Shown here piece after piece: positions 20,580 to 33,989 of a DNA stretch of 64,000 nt. Made by a program: the position numbers and the translations under genes. Position 1 is the stretch's first letter. The number at the start of each line of letters is the position of its first letter. Source of the DNA: Centropus unirufus. Lineage: Eukaryota > Chordata > Aves > Cuculiformes > Centropidae. A model generated the notes under the pieces. That model did not search any database, was not told where the DNA came from, and saw only the letters and a list, made by a program, of their open reading frames with translations. The stretch is from the NCBI GenBank assembly GCA_013397695.1, contig VYZI01000049.1:3758756-3822755 (forward strand). The letters run 5' to 3'.

Positions 20580-23500
20580 GCACAAATTTCTACCAGAACA
20601 GTTACCTTCTTTACTGCAGAGCCCACAGCTTAGTGGATGCTGTACCGCAGTATTCCCCTTGTCTCCCCATGCTCTCCCACTGGCTGGGGCTGCCCTGTTC
20701 TGGCTGCAGCTCCCTGCAGTAGTGCCAGCCTTGACCATGGGGCAGCAGCCACCCCGCATGCCGGTGGCCGGAGCATCTTGCCTCGCACCGCATGTGCTTC
20801 GATGTCTCCATCCATCCGCATCTTCCAGGCTCTCATGTATTTAATTGCTCTCTGTGTGGTTTGCTTTGGCCTTTTCCCACCGCTCCGTGCTTCTCACCCA
20901 CCAGCCTGAAGAAGATGGAGCAGGATTGGACCCATCACATGGACCGCACTGAGTGGTGGAGAACTTCCAGCTGGATCCAGCTGCAGCATTAACCTCTGAG
21001 CATCGCTTGCTCTTTGTCAGCGCTCTTGCTGGGTGGAGAAAATATGAGAGCGGGCCTGAGCTGCAGATGGAAAGGTGTCTGTGGGGCTGAGGGATGGATG
21101 GGGCAGGGTGAGATGGGAAGGGGGAACAGTTGCCATTGGCTTTTCCCTGTGAATGCTGTGATGACACTTGCCTTAGCCCTAAGCCCAGGTCTGCTTCTCT
21201 GCCTCTCCTTTGTTATCTATGTATTTTGGTCTTCTATTCCATTGCTTAATTTCCCCCACCTTGAGTTTGTTGGATTATGGGAAGAGTCAGACATTCCGAC
21301 CTTCTTCAGCCATACAGCAGGTCTCGTGCCCGTGACCAGCCCTTGGGCCAGCAGTTCAGGCAGCTCTGATATTGCCCTCTCACCTTTTGAGGCCTTTTAG
21401 CACACCAAGTGCATTAGCAGCAGAGGGGAGGAAGTGCGGCTACAGCATCACTGCTCTGGAGAAAAGTGTGGGCGGAGAAGCTGAAGGGTGCAGGTGGAAC
21501 AAGTGAGCAGAAAATTCCCCGAGAAGGATGGAGGCAGGAAGCTCGACCCGGAAGAGGGAGTTGGATTGAATTGTAGCCCAGTTTGCCGTGAAGAGCAAGG
21601 GAGCAGACAGGGATGGGGGAAATTCACGTTTTTCCTGCTGGCATCAGGGAATAGTAAAACTGGTGTGTCTCTGCTGCATACCTGAACACAGTCTGGCCTG
21701 ACCTCCTCAGGTGGAGGCACATGTGGCTCCAGATTAACGTGCAAGAGGAGGTTCTGCCCCGCACTGACCAAATGAGAGCTGTCATTGCCTTGTTGTGACT
21801 GGCAGCAGCTATGGGAATCACTTATCTCCCGGCACAGGGCAGAATTAGCTCCACAGGACTGTGGATTTGGGTTTACTAGCCCACACTCTGGCAGCTCAGT
21901 CAAGTGGGACTCTTCCCTCTAAGGGACACCCCATCTGAACTCCATATCTGAAGCACCACAGATGTACGATGAGCTCTGTCAATGGAGCCCCTCGGTATCC
22001 AAGGTTTCTTCCACATTTCTGATGAATATGTGAGCTTCTCTCTGACAACTGTTTGTCTTAAAATCACCTGAATGTATTAGCGGCCTCCTGCATTGCTCAG
22101 CTTCGTGCAACAACTGGTGCGTCCTTTCCTCCACTGTTGGAGGGGGAAAGCTCTTCTTTGACTCCCGAGAGAACCAGTTTGAAGTCTTGAAACTCAGCTT
22201 TCTCTCTGGCTCCTGGAAGGGCATTCATCTGCACTACTGCTCCCCAGTCACTACTGGAGAGAGAAGGGACATCCACTCTGAGGGACCAGGGGGCCCACAG
22301 AACAGTGAAAGGGGAAGGTACAGGCCTCCCTTGTTCCTGTTGCTTTGCTGCCCTTCCAAGAATTTTCTGTTTCTGCTCGTCCCTCCAGAGCCCAGACCTC
22401 AATCACACTGCATATTCAACTGGGAGACCTGTGGCTGTCTCCCAGAGCCAGGCAGTGTTGCAGGATGCTGTGGGTTCCAAGAGCAATTCTGCTTCTTGCT
22501 ATCTGTTGCCATTTTCATGGGCAGCCAGTGCCACCTTCATCTTTTAGATGAGCTGTTTCACTATGATGCTCTTCCTTTCCTTCATGCTGGTTGGAGGCCA
22601 GAAGACATCATCCCAATCCTGATGAGGGTCCACTTGCACTTTTAGGAGTGTGAAGGTGCTTTCCAGAGGCCCTTGGGTGCTTCATGATGGCTCCGGACCT
22701 CAGCAGCAAAACATTTGTGTTATGTTGCTAGTTCCAGTGGGGGCTTCTGGAACAAGGTAGAAGACAGGAGCATTTCCCCATTGGTAAGAGATAGCCCAGT
22801 GCAACCATCTGACATTCTAGGCTCTGGGGCAGAGACTCTCCTGGCCTTGCTCCCTCTGACTGCTCGGTCAGGATCATCGAAGCCCATTTTGCTGATTTCT
22901 GATGGGCAGCAGAGGTGCTATGGGGCAAAGGAGGTGCAGCCTGGAGGTTCAGGATCACAGACAAAGCATTTTCTATGAGGCAAGTGCCAGCAAAGGGGCA
23001 CCACATTTTTAGAAAGGGACACCTGCAGGGAGGGTGTCTGTGCCCTGCTGTCAGCTCCTGCAAGGGAGCATGGAAGTGCCTCAGCAAGCCAACTCATAAG
23101 TGCAGGGGGCAAAAAGCCTGTTGATGGCAGTAGGTCAAGGGCAGAGCAAGCAGTTCATCTCATCCAGAGGTGAAGCCGCCTCCTGCTCTGAGGGGTGGGC
23201 TCATCAGCTTCAGGAAAAGTCTCAGGGAGCCCCTTTCCACTTAGAGCTCTGCTCTTTTATCTCTGGCTAGAAAGCAGCTGGTGGTGAACTTGGGGGAAAG
23301 CCATTAACCCAAGTGCCTCAGCTTGTCAGAAGTACCGAGGAGGAAAGGAAGGACCTCATTTCCCTGGCGGATGCACTGAGGGAGCATAGCAGAGGGAAGG
23401 GGCACTTCAGCAGCCGCAATGTGAAGCTGTGCGATGATGAGGTGGAGGGGGAGGCGGTGTCCCTCCTCTCTGAGGGCAGTGGTATTTGTGGTTTACTACC

Positions 23501-26500
23501 CGAGCCCCGTGCTTAAGGGGGCAATTCTCCTTGTGGTGGTAACGCATCCCAGACGAGACATAAAGCCATGCTCCATACCCCTTGCAATTAAAGATCCCCT
23601 CACACTTTTCACAGTGTTCTGGTAAAATTACACTCCTTAAACTTAATTACAGATTGTCTCCTTAAATATCTGTTGTAGTCCCAACTGGGTACATTATGTT
23701 TCTCCTCCTGATATTTTATGTTGCTCTGTGCCTATTGAGTGGCTGCTTTATTCCTCTCCAGAAGTGGCTGCATTTCAGTGATGGTGGAGATTATTCCTGT
23801 ACATAGTATGAAAGTCCCTGCAGAAGAAAAGTGCAATATAAATGTAAGAGTCTGCTTTTATTTACAAGGAGACCTCTGCTTGGTAGTTGTAGAAATACAT
23901 TAGAAAGAATGCTGTGTGGGTGTTAGCCGATATATGCTCAATTTCTTTTTTTTTTTTTTTGCAGGATATAAAAGAGAAAATATGTGAGTGTGCAGGCTCC
24001 TGGGTATAAGTTGTAGATATTAGAAGTAGAGAATGCTACTGTGTAGTTACAAGTGGGGCTTACAAAGAAACTTTTATTTGAAACCTCGTTTTGTAGTTGT
24101 GCATTGTATTTTAAAAAATATACCTTTTTTATTATAATTTTCCACAGTTCAGTGCGAGTCCCAGTGACGGGTCATCAAAAGGACTTTAATCTATGGCTTT
24201 TAACACTATGAACATCAATTCTTACCGCTTGCTCTGAGAAGCAACTCCTGGCTGGTAATAGTAATAGACTATTTTTCTTCCACATAGATCAGTCACTGGA
24301 AAGCAATGGAGCTAATATGTTTCATTTGATGTGGAGTTAAGTAATTTGGAATGCCTGAGCGCAACTCTTCCCAGCCGTATGGGAGTGAAAACACATTCCA
24401 TCTATATGAAAAACTTTGCACAGTGCACAAACGGTTCGGAAACTCCTGAAGTGAAGTATTATGACTGACGCGCATAGCTGCCCCGGCAGAGCTGCACAGC
24501 GTGCTGCCTGAAGAGCAGCTGTAGCAGCAGCAATGTGGAGCCCTTCTTCTGGGAAGCACCTTTATTCTGGAAGGAAATAGGGTGGCAATCAGGGAAAAAA
24601 GTTGGGGAGTTCAGATGTTTGGACTGGTAAACTACTTGCAAAAATAATTTATGGATGTATGAAGGAGTATTGGAAAAATGTTACAAATTTTATTCTATTC
24701 CCTGTTGCTATTCAAAACACAGAAATTTAATTTCTTCCTATATGAAATCCTCCAGGTGCAATACTCTGGAATGACACAAAAATCCTTTTAGTCCCAAAAG
24801 GAGAGCAAAGTTTGAATTCCTCCTCCTCAGCCCATCCCTATCACTCTGTGTGAGGGGTTCACACCTGCCCCACGTAGTGACAAAGGAACCAGGACATTTT
24901 CCTTCCTAATCGGGTAAATTGTGTTGTCTTACTCCACTCGAAGAGACAAACTTCTGCCTTAAAGCAGAGAGCTCAGGGAGTTGCCGCTTCAGAGTGCTGC
25001 TCTTTCAGTCCCCTGCATCTTTTGGAGCCTCCAGTCCTCCTTTCCCTGGAAATGCTGCATCACCCGTCTGCCTCTTGGGTGCCTTCGGATGGCCTAGGAG
25101 CAGCATGGAGGGACACATCACCATGGGCTCTGTGCTTTAGGCTGAGGGAGGTGGGACACAGTAGCGCGGTGCCCAGCTCTCACACCCTGGGAGCAGGACC
25201 ATGCTATTTAGTGAGGACAAGAACTTCCATTGTGAATATTTTCTGTACAAAAGAGAGGCCTTCTCACACTCCTGGCTTTGGCAGAGACCAGTTTGGGTCC
25301 CTCACTCTTTCCCCATTAAGCTGCCCTGACTTCTTGTCTTTTCCAGGCTGTGCTCCATGCAGGTGCAGTCCTGTTCATAGGGCAACAAGCCTACAGCATC
25401 AGGACCCCATGCAGGCTTCAGGAGAAGCCAGGTGTTACCACCATTTGTATTTGCTTTGGCCCCACTGAATACAGCTCATTCCACTCAGCCTGGGAAGACA
25501 TTTAATGCAAACAAAAGGCATTTGCAGAAAAACAAGCTCTGGAGAGCTCTGGAAATCACATTTTAACAGGACCCAATTTACACTCCATGGTAATAACTGG
25601 CAGCTGGTGGTTTCCAGCAGGGAGCTGAATAGCCCAGGTACACTCAGCATCCCAAATGATAGCTGTGGTATATTTGTGTTTTTCAGTATTCCCCTTGAGA
25701 TTAAGACACATGGCAGTTCACCTCACCATCCGCCACCACCTAGCCCACCACAGGGGGCTTCTGGTGTCATCTGATGGCTGCTTATAACCTGGTATGGTCA
25801 CATCAAACCAGAGACAGCCACTCAAACATCCCAAGGAGTACTACAGAGCAGCTCAGGGCCACCTCCACCCAACCCATCTTTCCAGAGAGGGAGGGCATGC
25901 AGCTTACAGGGAGTCGTAGTCTCCAGGACACCACTTGTCCATGGAAGAGCAGAGCCATCCTACTCCGTTTTGACTGGGATGTGAGCCTGACATCTAGACC
26001 CTGGGTTTGGGATAAGGTGCATACTCAGCTCCTTTGTCAAAGGATTCTCCCTCAAAATGAGAGTTCTGTAGACTAACAGCAGGGTAACAGGGCTTGCCAT
26101 GTTCCTGTGCTGTGTGGCTACAGAGGATGGCGGGTTCTCAGTCCTGCTGATAACTGCATCTGGCACTCATTACACTCTGTCACCTAGATCTGGTCTGGCA
26201 CCTTCTCCATCTTGCTCCTCCCAGCCATGGCACAGCATGAGAGGTAGGTGAGGCTGCTTGGGTAGTGGCAGTGGAACCAGAAGACAGGAGCACTTCGGGG
26301 CAAGTGTTGGTTCCATCAGGGACTTGGTAAGGGTCACACCCTGGCTTCTTCAGAGGCAAAAGAGGGCTCACAACAGCCCCGTGAGTGGCTGCGAGAATGG
26401 AACAGGGCTTGATTATGTTCTTCTTGACAAAAGGAGGGGAAAGGAGACACGCTTCAAGCTGCATTGCCCTTTGTTTAACTGGTGGCAGCCAGCGGGCTCT

Positions 26501-28568
26501 GACCTGCAGAGGCTCAATGCTAGGCAGAGGCTGAAGAAATGCCCTTAGACCAGATTTCCCAGTCAGACCTGTAGTAGTGAAATGCACTGATCCAGCTCCA
26601 GATCCTCAGCTTATCTGTGCAGGAAGAAGCTGAACAACCCACTGTGACTGCACGGGTAATCCTTCAGGGAAGATGTAAAGAGAGGTAGCGCTCACATCCC
26701 AGCACACAGGCAGTGCTTTTCCCTCTGCTACCTTTCATGCTGAGGGTTTTCCAGCTTGGGGCAGGGAACAAGGAAAAAGGGTTGAAGGAGATGTCGTCTT
26801 TGCTGGCAGCTGTTACAGAGGAAGAGCTGTGTGAATGTGTTTTGTGTAGACATGTGAAGGCCTGTGGTGAATTCAGGTTTTGCATGGATTTGGTGTGGCC
26901 TGTAAAACATTTGCTCCTTTGGAAGGAGGCAAAATTTTCTGCTTCCATTAACCGTTGACCTAGAGGGGAATTTAGCTAGGAATGCCTGGTTTACAGTGGG
27001 TTTTTTTACCTCCAGGATAGCCTATACTTAGCATAATACAAGGGCAGGTGGACAGCTTTCACACAGTGCCGGTACCCCCAGCAGTGCCAGTGCTGGCCGT
27101 GCTTATGTTATAATGGCGAGGTCCTTGCCTGAAGCATCGAGCCAAGGGAATGGTGCCTGCCTGCTCTAAATCCTGTTCTACAAATGCGTATGCCCCATGT
27201 ACCAGCCAGGTCTGTGTGAAGATAAAAGACCCACTGCTGCTGCTGGCCAGCAGAGGTTTATTTTGGCTGAGGGAGCTGGGATGTTGTCCTGCCATTCAGG
27301 CAGCGGTGTGATTTTCAGTTGCTTAAAATCCAAGTGTAATAGTGGAGAGTTATTTCTAGATGTCCAAAATTTGCATAACTTTGGTGTGGCTTGTATCATC
27401 AGCAAAAGCAGGCCATGGGTAGGAGCTGGAACCTGTCAAACATCAGCAGTCCTGCTCTGCCACTGTGGGTGAGCAGTGACTCCTTTGCCCTCAGTGCTCC
27501 AACTGCTCATGGCTTCGCCCCGGCCAGCTAAGGAGAGAGCAGCCCCGCTTGCCTGTCTGCATCAGAGCCTCTGCAGGCAGGCACCTCCTGGTTTTCTTCT
27601 GGTGACTGTGATCTGTAGTTCAGATGAAGTTGTCTCCAGGTGTTACTTGCGCTTTGGAGGTGCAGAGCTCATGAAGTGTCTCAGAAGCCTGCAAAGGGAT
27701 CAGGGCTGAAAAATGAGATGTGGGTCTGCTGCAGCTGCCAGCAATGCAGCAAGGAGACAGGACTGGAAAGCTGCTTTCAGAGACAGGAGCATCTCTGGTC
27801 ATCCTCCACCTTTCCCAAAAGCTGTGGATGCTATAGATACATGGTTTTTCTTTGTGGTTTTGGTAATAGCCCTTGCCTGAAAGAATGGAGACAATCTCTG
27901 ATCTCTAGATGTGATAGAAAATTTGATGCCAGCATGGTTTTGCCTGGATTTGTTTTCCCAGCCAGAAGCAACCTGCTTGTATCATAATGCACATAATGGA
28001 GGAAAGGGACCATCACCTAAGATAGGACTGTTTCATGGGGAAGTAACTGTGGCACCTCCTATCTTTGCCAAGAAGTGAGTGTCAGAGTTTTCCACACTCT
28101 TCCTCACTCCGTTCCCCTGCTCTGTACTTGTCCTGATCAAGTGTTTTGTTTCCAGGTGGGAGAGATCAGCAGCAGACTTCATCCCTGGATCCCATAAAAG
28201 GGGATCACAACAAAATCACTTCCTCAGTTTGCAAAGGGCAGGGAGAGCCAGCTCAGGCCCAGTGGTGAGGCCGCCTCAGTGAGATCCAGTGGCAGTGGTG
28301 TTCACCACCCTCGTGCTTCCAGGTCACCAAGGCCAGTAGAAAGTATTTATCGACCTGACAGAAGCATTCAGAAACATCCCCCTCTAAAGGAGCTACACAT
28401 AGACTTGGTGTATTTGGAGATACTCTGGAGGATAATGGGTTCCTCTGGTGTCTCTTGCTTCTCCTTCCATTGGTATCCTGGATGGGGACGCTGAGACAGA
28501 CCCCTACTCCACACCTGTATTTGTCATTGCCACCACATCTTGTCCCCTTTCCACTCCACATCTCATAG
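20580..28568. other. Presumed distal 3' UTR or intergenic sequence, no gene established
   Basis: About 8 kb with no recognised interspersed repeat. A CpG cluster lies at about 20744-20821, ATTAAA at 23586-23591, and a run of T at 23944-23960 followed by gcag. Long MDGA 3' UTRs make it possible that part of this is transcribed, but the sequence alone does not show where the transcript ends. Confidence 0.4.
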
Positions 28569-28805
28569 GGCACCGTCACAGTCATCGAGCGGACCTGGGA
28601 CCCCATCACCACCGCAATACCAAGCCGTCCACCACGTTAAAAGCACAAAACTCAAAGGGACCGAACCGAACCTTTTAAAAAGGGTGAGATGTTTTATAAG
28701 CATTGCCTCATCCATCCCTCCCCTAACCCTGACACACCTGTTGTGTAACCTATAGACTCTCAGCGTGGATTGTTTCATTCAAATAAAGCTGCAGTACTCG
28801 AGTGG
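28569..28805 (+). other. Candidate 3'-terminal exon of unknown transcript
   Basis: A pyrimidine-rich stretch (cttgtcccctttccactcca) and tctcatag form a plausible acceptor. Eight CpG dinucleotides follow within about 110 bp, far above the neighbouring sequence. One frame is open for 23 codons from the acceptor, starts GTVTVIERTW, ends ITTAIPSRPPR and stops at 28638-28640. The frame that would join the phase-1 end of MDGA exon 18617-18725 is open for about 37 codons (to 28678) and has no hydrophobic tail. AATAAA lies at 28782-28787 with a TG-rich stretch after it. I do not recognise the peptide. It could be an alternative last exon, a separate short gene, or noncoding RNA. Confidence 0.35.
28782..28787 (+). 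terminator. Canonical poly(A) signal AATAAA
   Basis: AATAAA followed by gctgcagtactcgagtgggt and then a GT/TG-rich downstream element, the arrangement of a functional vertebrate cleavage site. It would end the candidate exon at 28569 or, less likely, a very long MDGA 3' UTR. Confidence 0.45.
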
Positions 28806-31800
28806 GTGAGCCTGCTTGTCCCTCTGTGCCAGGTCGGGGTGACATGGTGCAGCCTGCAATTTGGGCTCACAGTGACTGGGGCAGGGAAGATGTGGTGGTA
28901 TTTCTGCCTCGTACGGAGATACATGACTGATTGACCCTTGGGTCTTTCCAAAATGTGTGGTTAGGTCCCTGGGGTAGGATTCCTATTTTTGCTCTAACCT
29001 ACAACAGCCACTGGGCATAGGATATGGCGTGGGCAGGTTTGGGGCACTTAGTGCTCTTGGGCTTTTTGAAAGGAGCACAGGGTGAGTGGTGCAAATCCCT
29101 CCCTGGAAGTGCCCTTACCCAGCGCTGCAGCCACTTTTCCCAAACCTAAAACAAACCAGCAGCCGTGCGATGTCAGTGTGACGCCAGGTCCCCTTGTCCT
29201 GGTACTCCAGTCCAACCTGTGGTCTCCAGCATGGGTCCAGATACTCAACGAACCCGTCAGGGAATGGTCAGTGTCATCCATGGCTCAGGGGATGCCTAAG
29301 ATGTTCTGGGGTGAAGGTGTCTTCTCTGTGCCGCATGACCTTCAGAGCTACTCAGCCAGAGCCTAAGTAAAAATTGCTTCATCCCTTCACTGTGGCTAGA
29401 ACAATACTGAAAAGAAACAGATGTGAAGGCCAAACATAGTTTTGTTTTACACGCCATGAGTTTCAATCATTGGTGGAAGTTCCACAGATGCTAAAATGTT
29501 ATAACAACACCCAGTACCCATCCTAACTGTGGGCCAGTGGATTACACAAACTACAGCCACACCCTCTGCTTCTGCTGGTATTAATGATGCTGAGTCAGTG
29601 ACTTCTTGGCTGCCTGGAGGCAGGGCTCAAAGTGAAGTGGAAAAAAAAAAAATGTTGGGTCCAAGGCAACCCAACCTTTCTGCCTCCTCTGCTTACCTCA
29701 CAGTGAGGAGCTGTGAAACCCACTGGCAAAGTGGATGGCTTCTTCCCTCATGGGAAACTAAGCATGCCTAGTGAATACTTGCTTTTTCCTGTCTCATAAT
29801 GAAAAATAACTGCTTCAAATGTGAGTCTGGAGGGAAATGGATACTGGAATTACTGTGCAGCTTCAGTCTTAAACATGGAAAGTATCTTTAAACAAATACA
29901 TATACACGTATACAACAGAAATATGCATGTGCACGTATATGCATGCATATAGAGCTCATCTCTCTCACCCCTCCACGTGTTCACCCTGGTCATGCCCATG
30001 TTGAGACACAAAGTCCAACTCCACCATGACTTCTCCTCAGGGCCCCTCTACTTTGGCACCCATCCCAGAAGAGCTCTGGGGGTGGGCAGAGGCTGGGCAG
30101 GAAAGCAGGATGCAGTGTTCAGGAACCTGGATCCATTTCTTCCACAGGCTGGGAGTAACTGAGGCAGGATGGCAGCCAGAGAAGGAGCATGCAAGATTTT
30201 TTAATATCAACCAGAGAGCTGGACTATGCTCCAGCCACTGCTCTTTTGTCCTACTGCTTTGTACTTTTTTCATTAATTGCTGATTCCACCCGTTCTAGAT
30301 GTCCCAACACTCGGGTCTGCTTTGCAGGAGCACTCACCTCTTTGTCTGTGGTGTGAGCCATAAGATGATAAATGCTCCAAAAGCATGGGCTCTCTTAAAC
30401 ACAGTACAACCATTGAGAATTACCTCTAATAACCCAGATTTTACTCTTTGGTTTGTGTCTATGCACTACACCCCATCTGTGGTGGGGTTTTCTTTTCACA
30501 TTTTCACAACCCACTTCCTGAAGTTCATGTTGCAGTTCTTCCCTGAGGGACATGAGGATGTGCTGGCAGATTAGAAACTAGACCGAGGGCCAGGCTGTTG
30601 CAGCAAGGTATTCTTTACTATTGATTGTACAGCTGCTATGGTTCAGCCCCTCCTGCATGCACTGCAGAGAGCAATATCACCTCCAAAGGGAGAAGCAATG
30701 CTAATTTTGTTAAAGCTGGATCACTGGGAATGCCCACCAAAAAGGCCACATGGGAGCGAGCTGTTTTTGTCTTTGGCTCAGCAATTTGATGCTGTGCGAT
30801 AAATAAAGCCTGCAGCCAGACAGTGAATGATGAAGACAGAAAGGAGTATTGACTGCATGCTCAAGTGAGTACAGCCCTTCCCACGAAGGCTGCAGAAACA
30901 TTAGTTCTGCGGTCGTTAAAAACAGGATGGTAATGCAGATACACAGGGCTGCTTCACTGCACTTCTGTGGGCTTTTGGCTGGCTTTACATCATCACACGT
31001 GTTGTTGGCAGGCTCACGTTCCCACGCAAATCTGCCCTAGTACCTGGTGCTGAGCAGAGACTGCTTCCTGCTGTGTCAACATGTGGACCCAAATCTCCGA
31101 GTCCCCAGGCAGCAGCAGAGGAGCAGCGCTGCGCATCCTAGGTCGGGACACAACACCGTCCTGCTTGAAGGGCTGAGGAGGACAGCTGGGTGAAGATGTG
31201 GCTGAGAAGGGTAGCACTGGGGGACGGTGGAAATCTGTGGAGCGCCACCCTATGACAGCAGATACGAGGTTTGGATAAAGTGTCCTGCTTGGCAAGAGGG
31301 AGGATAGGAACCACTTATGTCATTCCCTGCCAGGAGTCTGGGGAATATGGAGATGAAGGATGAGGAGGAGAAGATGCAGCTCTGACCTGTGCAAAGTTGA
31401 GCTGCAGCAAAGTCAAGGTGCAGGGTGCTAGCAAGGTGGTAAGTGTCTGGAAACAGAGAAGGCAAGGCTGCGCACAAGTGGGGGCTGCAGGCAAGCATAG
31501 TGTGCATTTGTACGGGGGCTTTTTAAATGGCAGATCATTTCATTTTCACATCCGTTGTATTCTTTTTTACCCTCATTCCTTTGTCCCCTCACAAGTTCCC
31601 CAAGTGGTCCTCTCTGCCACAGAGAAGAGTGGCAGAGATAGACTCTCACAGACGTGAGTGTGGCAGTTTGTTAGAGAAGAGGAGAATACTTATTATGAGT
31701 TAAAACTCCAGACAACACAGCAATCTGGATTTTAAACATTCAGAACCTGTTATTCTAACAAGACCAGAGGAAAAAATTAAGTGATGCTGACTGGAGAGGA

Positions 31801-33989
31801 TTCGTGGCTTGTATGACAAGGCCAGGATTTATAAGCAGAACAAAATGACCTAAAGAGCAGAGAAGATTTAAAGATATAGGCTGTAAGTACAACCCAGCAC
31901 AGCAACATGCTGCCAGTCCACATGAGCCCCAGGGCACAGTGGGGTCTTGAGTCTGGCTGGGAAAGCCTTGTCTATCAACTGGGTGCAGGAGAAGGGGAAG
32001 ATGTGTTGGGTTAGATGATGCTTGGGTATCTGGTGATGGTGGGGACACCTTCCTCCAGCTGCCTGTCTCCAGATACGCTGCCATGTGCCTTCTTTGTGCG
32101 ATCCCTTATATCTGCCACACATCCTTGCCAATGAGGGCTCTGACTGTCTCTGACAACCTCTCCCAGCCCTTTTCTAGCAATGATAGCCCTGTCCAGATGC
32201 TAGCAGCAGATCTGCTCCTGGCTTTTCACTCCACTGGATCTCTGATCCCTGAGGTGAGACTGGGAAACCCTCTGCCCTCCATGGCCCACGACCAGAACTG
32301 TCCTACCTTGCATTGGGACAGACACCTTGACTCCTTTCACCCTCTTATAGCTATGTCTTGATGCTTTTTGCTGCCCTGGTGACTCTTGATGGGAGGAGTC
32401 AGAGGGTTGGGTCTGGTCCCCAGGTCCTAGCTCCTCTGTCCTGCCCTCACGTCCCTTGGAGCAAAGGAGAAAATGGGGACATCCCACATCAGTGTGGAAC
32501 AGACAGGAGGGAAAAGGTCATCTGGGGCAGTGCTGCCTCTCACAACTGGGTCAGGGGGTGTCCCACATCCCTGAGTTCCCTGTCCCGTTCCCTGCTGCAC
32601 CAGGGATTCATGGTGCTGTAGCCCTCCACGCTGTCTCCACTCCACCTTTTAGCACAAGGCAAAATTGCTGTCTGCTCCAACCCCTTGGGTCTGGCACGGA
32701 GCTGGTAATCCTCCCCACCAGAGAGAGAAAATGAGGATTAATTAATTAATGGCTTCACATCACCTCAAGGAGAGACCAGCCCAGTGCCTTATACCTCACA
32801 GCTGGTGGCTGTGGAGGAGGAACATCAGGCAGGCTGGAGGGTTTGACAGCTGGAGGATGGAGCTGCCCTGTCCATCCCTGCTCCCTGCGGAGCAGACTGC
32901 CAAAGAGGGCCACCACTGCTCAGGATGGTGGTGATAAATCAGCCCTCACCCACCAGCCAGGCCGCTGTGTGTGCATGGTATGGGAGACACACACCGGCAT
33001 TTCCCAGGGAGGAGGGTGCTGCATCTCACATGGCTCATATTTACAATATAACCGAAGATCTCCAGATGGCCCCCAGGTTGGGAAGGGAGCCCTTCATGAA
33101 AGCAGCTGATACAAGGATCCTGGCTACTCTGGCCAGCTCAGAGGTGCCCTTAATGCATCCATGGCAGACCGCTACAAAAAGCCTTCAGGCAGACGCTGCA
33201 GACTCTTCTGGGACAGCGCAAGCCACAGACAGGCAAGGGCACACAGAGGTGATGAGGGTGTATGGAGTAGTACTGTGCCTAAGTGCAGATGGTCTGCAGG
33301 ACCTCCCCTGGCCTGGAGGAAACAGTTCAATTCTGGGTTTCTCTGCAGCAAACCACAGGGCTGCCAGCACCTCTGATTGGAGGGGAATCTACAGCCCCCC
33401 AGAGCATCTCTGTTCCTTCCTCAGTGGCTGCTCCTTCCCTTTGTAATCCTTTTTCTCGTTGTCTGGCTGTGGTCTTCTCCTCATGTCCGGTGATTATGTC
33501 AATCAAAACGAGTCCAGATAGAGCAAGGGAGCAGGGCCTTTCCACATCCCGTGTGAATTCCTGGACACAAGCAAAGAGCAATGCAGCACAGAACATTTCC
33601 ATGGACAAGGCAGGAGGCAGAGGCATTTTCTACATCAGAAGATTCTTCTCACTGCTGAGGAAGAGAAGGTCCTACCCCACGCCTGACAAATGACCTGCAG
33701 CTCTTGTCCAGCCTCCTGTCCTATATCAGGTGATGCCACATCACCATTTCAAAACCCCAGGGCCTGGAGTTATGTTCTTATGGGCTTCCCTGGCTGCTCT
33801 TGGTTTCATCTGCCTCTAATGAGAGCTGGACTGCAGAGGCAAATCACTGGGGGGTCCTTTTTCCAATAGGTTTACAATCAGGAGACTCAGCATCTGTTGA
33901 CCCCATGTCCTGAATGGGTTTTGCAGCAAGGCTGAGCCCTGCACTCCGCTGTTAATAATTGTGCTGTGTCTCAAACTCACTGTATGAGG
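28806..33989. other. Intergenic sequence without recognised gene
   Basis: Unique sequence. Contains an alternating purine-pyrimidine tract at 29897-29951, an AATAAA at 30801-30806 and an ATTA tandem near 32737-32750. Several frames of 90-170 codons (for example 32925-33446) have no recognisable domain. Confidence 0.45.
29897..29951. repeat. Alternating purine-pyrimidine tract
   Basis: Runs of AT, AC, GT and GC steps (acatatacacgtatac, atatgcatgtgcacgtatat, gcatgcatat). Such sequence can adopt left-handed DNA and often mutates like a microsatellite. Confidence 0.6.

Noticed and set aside
28253..28612. 119-codon minus-strand frame considered as a retroelement pol fragment
   Set aside because: A VDKYFLLALVTW stretch looked vaguely like reverse transcriptase, but no neighbouring motif in order supports it.
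30801..30806. AATAAA considered as a gene end
   Set aside because: No exon or open frame leads into it and there is no further support.
32925..33446. 173-codon open frame on the + strand
   Set aside because: No recognisable domain; overlapping frames on both strands are similarly open.
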